Shown: one piece after another, positions 61,299-64,000 of the stretch
Position numbering within the stretch: the stretch's first letter is position 1
How the letters are laid out: every line of letters starts with the position of its first letter
Assembly (NCBI GenBank): GCA_020650975.1
Contig: JAIPMN010045644.1
Coordinates: forward strand, 1-64,000
Reading direction: 5' to 3'
Source of the DNA: Apostichopus californicus
Taxonomy: Eukaryota; Echinodermata; Holothuroidea; Aspidochirotida; Stichopodidae
Length of the DNA: 64,000 bases
Program-made: the position numbers and the translations under genes
Notes under the pieces: model-generated
Told to the model about the DNA's origin: nothing
Databases searched by the model: none
What the model saw: the letters and a program-made list of their open reading frames with translations, nothing else

Positions 61299-61706
61299 AA
61301 GGATAGTGTGTGTACAGTGACGTCACGGTCACACTGAATTCCTGAATTCGAGAATAGCTAAGGATAGTGTGTGTACAGTGACGTCACGGTCACACCGAAT
61401 CCGAGAATAGCATAATTCGCTCAGTGTTTGAGGCGCATTACTTCAATGCAAATTGAAGGGCCGATCACACAACTCACCAATCGTAGTCACACGAACATCA
61501 CCACGTTACACACGAACAGCACCAGGTGTAAACATTAGGCCAAGGCTATGCCAAGTTCGGATATACTATATAGCCTACCGTACCGTGCGTACATGAACAG
61601 CACCAGGTGTAACGGTGTAACCTCTAGGCTAGGCTAAGGATAGTGTGTGTACGGTGACGTCACGGTCACACCGAATCCGAGAAAAGGGCCGATCACACAA
61701 CTCACC
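61299..61706 (-). promoter_or_regulatory. Repeated CRE-bearing promoter-like units near the Helitron 5' end
   Basis: A unit containing AAGGATAGTGTGTGTACAGT, GACGTCACGGTCACAC and GAATCCGAGAA occurs three times (61,299; 61,359; 61,636). Each holds the palindrome TGACGTCA (61,318; 61,379; 61,655), the binding site of CREB/ATF-type factors. Two of the units are accompanied by a CGATCACACAACTCACCAATC block, which on the minus strand gives a GATTG|GTGAGTTG donor (61,478 and 61,706). This suggests duplicated promoter-plus-first-exon modules driving the Rep-helicase. Confidence 0.5.
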
Positions 61707-62280
61707 AATCACTTACTAATTGACCCGCTACTGCCGTGGCGTGTACATCTACAAACTGTACAACTTCGTTTCATTACTTCGTGATGACTCATGAGTAAAC
61801 AACTTTAATACCAACAATTCGGAAGAGTGCTGCCAACTTGTCTTAACGTAGGATGCCAAATACTTTACTTCACTCGGGGAAATGATATTCGAACAGCAAA
61901 CTGAACAAACAATGCAGACTAAGGTCAGCAACGTAAATATACAAATTACCAAAAGCAGCGCTGCGTCGACGATGTGAAAAAATTCAAAGGATCACTGCTA
62001 TTACCAAAAGCAGCGCTACGTCGACGAAGGAGCGCGATTGGCAACCCGAATAGCACCTAAACCACAAAGCTGACGATGCGAAAAACAATCTGTAATGGAT
62101 ATTTCAAGATGATTTATTGTTAAGTTACCAAAACGCGACAATTATACCAGAACTAAACCCCCTTAAGATAATTAGACAAAAATTGATGTGTTTTCCGAAA
62201 ATTGTAAGTCTAATCGAGCAGCAGACGACTGAGAAAAGTGATTTCAAACAATTATAAGCTTAGCCAAATGATAGTAAGGA

Positions 62281-62860
62281 TGCTTGAAAATGTTACAAAT
62301 GATAGGAACAATGTTTTAACAATAGTTAAAATTTGTATGAACAGATGAACTCAAATAGGCCATATGTCCCAAACTGTCTCACTATTTGCTCAGTTCAGTT
62401 TCTTGTAATGTTATACAAGAAATACCTGCAGAGCATATTCAAAACTTCGTTTATTAGCATTGAAACAATGTTCATCACATTGTATAAAAATGTAGTCTTA
62501 CAAAAGAGGAAACTTTTCTATGTAACGCTTGAAAAATTATTATTCAATGATTGTTAAATGATTGGAACAATGTTTTAACAATAGTGTCATAGCCTATGGA
62601 CCTTATGACGCAAACTAACACCATTTATCGGTTCATTCAGTTTCCAATAATATGCAGTGCATACTCAACACTTCCTGCATTAGCACTGAAACAATGCATA
62701 TTCATCATATTTTAGAACAGTCTGTAATTTAACTAAAAAAGAAACATTTTCATGTTAACGCTTTGAAATTTTGAACAAATGATTGGAACAATGTTTCAAG
62801 AAAGTTCATCACTTTACCAAATTTTTAACTCATATAGGCCCTATGACCAAACTAACCATT
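62281..62860 (-). repeat. About 240-bp tandem repeats of the pogo-like element
   Basis: About 2.4 units, starting GCTTGAAAATGTTACAAATG (62,282), GCTTGAAAAATTATT (62,527) and GCTTTGAAATTTTGAA (62,760). Shared blocks are GATTGGAACAATGTTT or GATAGGAACAATGTTT, ACTCATATAGGCCCTATGAC or variants, and TTCAGTTTC..TAAT. They lie directly 3' of the transposase relic. Other copies are at 48,259-48,487 and 53,228-53,375. Confidence 0.8.
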
Positions 62861-63685
62861 GGTCCAAATCACATTCGAAAATGTCGGTGGTGGTTGCCTC
62901 AACATCTGTTACAGCGGCAGGTTGTGTTGCTGTTGGTTGTGCATCTTGAACAACGGTCGGTGTAAAACCACCACTAGGTCTATCTTGAGGACCGGATTCT
63001 ATTTCAGTCTCTACTTCATGCACGTCCAAAGGCTGAACAATTATGTTAGGTCCTGGTCTGTCAGACACTGAAGGAGGAGCGAATTCACAATCTGGGAATA
63101 TGTCCCGATTATAAGGATATATTCCGGTGGATCTGAAGCCTGAGAGAATGTTGCTTTTGCTCATTGAGTTAAAGAATGCAGTATTTATAATTGTAGGTAT
63201 GTCGTAGATCGTGACAGTCTTTCCAGGGTTGAACCTCATCCAGCCATCCATAGATAGATATCTCGAATCCACCAATGAAAATGAAACTATTTATTCACCA
63301 GCTTGTAGCATGTGCATTTCATTTGGAGTATAAGAAAAACAACGATGGTGTTGTAGAGGGGCACATACCGCCTTTTTGATCTGGAATCCAATTATCCGAG
63401 ATGCTCAAGTTATCATTTTCAGCGAATTCGAAAGCGAGATGCCGATATCTGCTTAACGTGAGGCCGTGGAATTCCTTTGCAAGTGCCTTTATATGTTCTG
63501 CAAGAAGATAGTTTCACCTTTTTTCATTTTACCAATGAATCTTGTTAAAGTCATTCTATCAACACCGATTTGTGAAGCATTGTGATGGAATTGACAGTCC
63601 GCTAGAATACTTCTGCCATGGCTCTCTTCATGATATCAGTCGGGGTAGCTCCCCTCGAAGTTTTTCTCTTATATATCCTGGGCAT
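62841..63685 (-). pseudogene. Pogo/Tigger-like transposase relic, internally deleted
   Basis: Starts MPRIYKRKTSRGATPTDIMK (63,685), the pogo-type N-terminal helix-turn-helix region. It continues HHNASQIGVDRMTLTRFIGK and, after a frame change, EHIKALAKEFHGLTLSRYRH (about 63,495-63,435), the second DNA-binding (CENP-B-like) part. The chain then jumps to the end of the DDE domain: GWMRFNPGKTVTIYDIPTII, ILSGFRSTGIYPYNRDIFPD and FAPPSVSDRPGPN (63,245-63,040), followed by a low-complexity tail ending at 62,841. The catalytic core between DNA-binding and C-terminal parts is missing, so this copy cannot encode an active enzyme. It lies between the right terminus of the window (5' TIR side) and the 240-bp repeats (3' side). 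Confidence 0.75.
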
Positions 63686-63769
63686 TTTCCGTCCAAAAAA
63701 GTAACTACATGCAAAATGGTTAGTGTTGTTATTTTCATGGTCCTTATTTAACAGTGAAGGTCATATTAA

Positions 63770-63900
63770 GCTGCCCAATTTTTTTTTATACCAGTTAGGG
63801 TCACTGGGTATTTTTATCATCAGTCTCGGCTAGGGTGCGAACCTGCAATCCCATGATCGCCAGTCCGGTACTCTCACCATTGAGCTTCCATGCAAGTGGT
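63770..63900 (-). repeat. tRNA-derived SINE
   Basis: The minus strand reads GGAAGCTCAATGGTGAGAGT (box A-like), then ATTGCAGGTTCGCACCCTAG, which contains a near-perfect box B (GGTTCGCACCC), followed by a non-tRNA region and an A-rich tail (near 63,780-63,790). Inserted in the 5' region of the pogo-like element. Confidence 0.65.
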
Positions 63901-64000
63901 ATAAGTTGAGCCACCTGGGAGGTTAGTTGAGCCACCCAGGGGTAAAATGAGCCGGTGCCTAACTAACACCACTTGGAATGGCACAACTAACCCCACTATG
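63901..64000 (-). repeat. Terminal/subterminal end of the pogo-like element
   Basis: Repeated AGTTGAGCCACC, AAATGAGCCGGTGCC and ACTAACACCACTTGG phrases, ending in CACAACTAACCCCACTATG at the window edge. The complement, AGTGGGGTTAGTTGTGCCA, resembles the terminus at 47,717-47,736. Confidence 0.55.

Larger units (their letters stand above)
53376..62280 (-). mobile_element. Full-length 8.9-kb Helitron
   Basis: The minus strand begins TCCTTACTATCATTTGG (62,280) and ends TATACGGGTATATCTGCTAG (to 53,376). It thus has the 5' TC, and at the 3' end a short palindrome (TATAC-GG-GTATA) about 8 bases before CTAG. The base after CTAG is T and the base before TC is A, so it sits in an A|T target with no target duplication, as Helitrons do. 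The flanks belong to one repeat unit whose uninterrupted form is at 48,259-48,487, which fixes both ends to the base. Contents, 5' to 3': a 3.2-kb leader with duplicated exons, the Rep-helicase gene (59,067-54,744), a coiled-coil ORF (54,307-53,918), and the 3' end. The gene is broken by about eight stops and frame changes but all domains are present, suggesting moderate age. Confidence 0.9.

Overview
The window is AT-rich, intron-containing animal DNA made almost entirely of dead and dying mobile elements, satellites and fragments of repeated gene families. No intact single-copy host gene can be recognised. GT-AG introns, tRNA-derived SINEs, a Helitron, hAT, pogo-like, CACTA/tnp2-like and Mutator-like elements, LTR elements of which one has an integrase-before-RT order, and TAGGCCTAGGC-type low-complexity motifs together suggest a marine invertebrate deuterostome, most likely an echinoderm. 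The phylum is an inference, not shown by the sequence.

Layout. 1-6 kb: a decayed tnp2-like (CACTA) transposase between two direct copies of a 0.7-1 kb repeat. 8.4-14.3 kb (minus): a five-exon, about 1,500-codon pseudogene of a large metazoan multigene family with Cys/His zinc-binding-like motifs at its start and a PIN/FEN1-like nuclease signature near its end. 15.2-17.1 kb: exons of a DUF4806-like gene and one unassigned exon. 17-21 kb: short repeats, a TTAA-flanked long-TIR MITE and a GGGCCC minisatellite. 21.1-23.2 kb (plus): a Helitron relic ending at the Walker A of its helicase. 23.6-26.1 kb (minus): a spliced hAT/ZBED transposase relic. 27.6-28.6 kb: a terminal-inverted-repeat element filled with degenerate TGATATCA palindromes. 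29.9 kb: an OB-fold-like exon. 31-38 kb: two satellite systems, one carrying CRE motifs and one carrying AGGTCA direct repeats.

38.7-47.7 kb is a nest. An old LTR retroelement (A, minus) has its integrase region split by a Mutator-like element (39,459-41,537, with TIRs and an 8-bp target duplication) and by a block of a second LTR family (B, 42,003-47,435) whose two LTRs lie in opposite orientation.

47.7-64 kb is a second nest. A pogo-like element with about 240-bp tandem repeats contains a full-length 8.9-kb Helitron (62,280 to 53,376, minus). The Helitron has a 5' TC, a 3' hairpin plus CTAG, and an A|T target; the uninterrupted version of the target is present at 48,360/48,361. It carries a Rep-helicase gene, a separate coiled-coil ORF near its 3' end, and a 3.2-kb leader with duplicated spliced exons and three CRE palindromes. 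A hAT relic and a 10-N assembly gap also lie in this part.

The observations most worth following up are the precisely bounded Helitron with its extra ORF and elaborate leader, the PIN-like gene family, the palindrome-filled TIR element and the inverted-LTR block.
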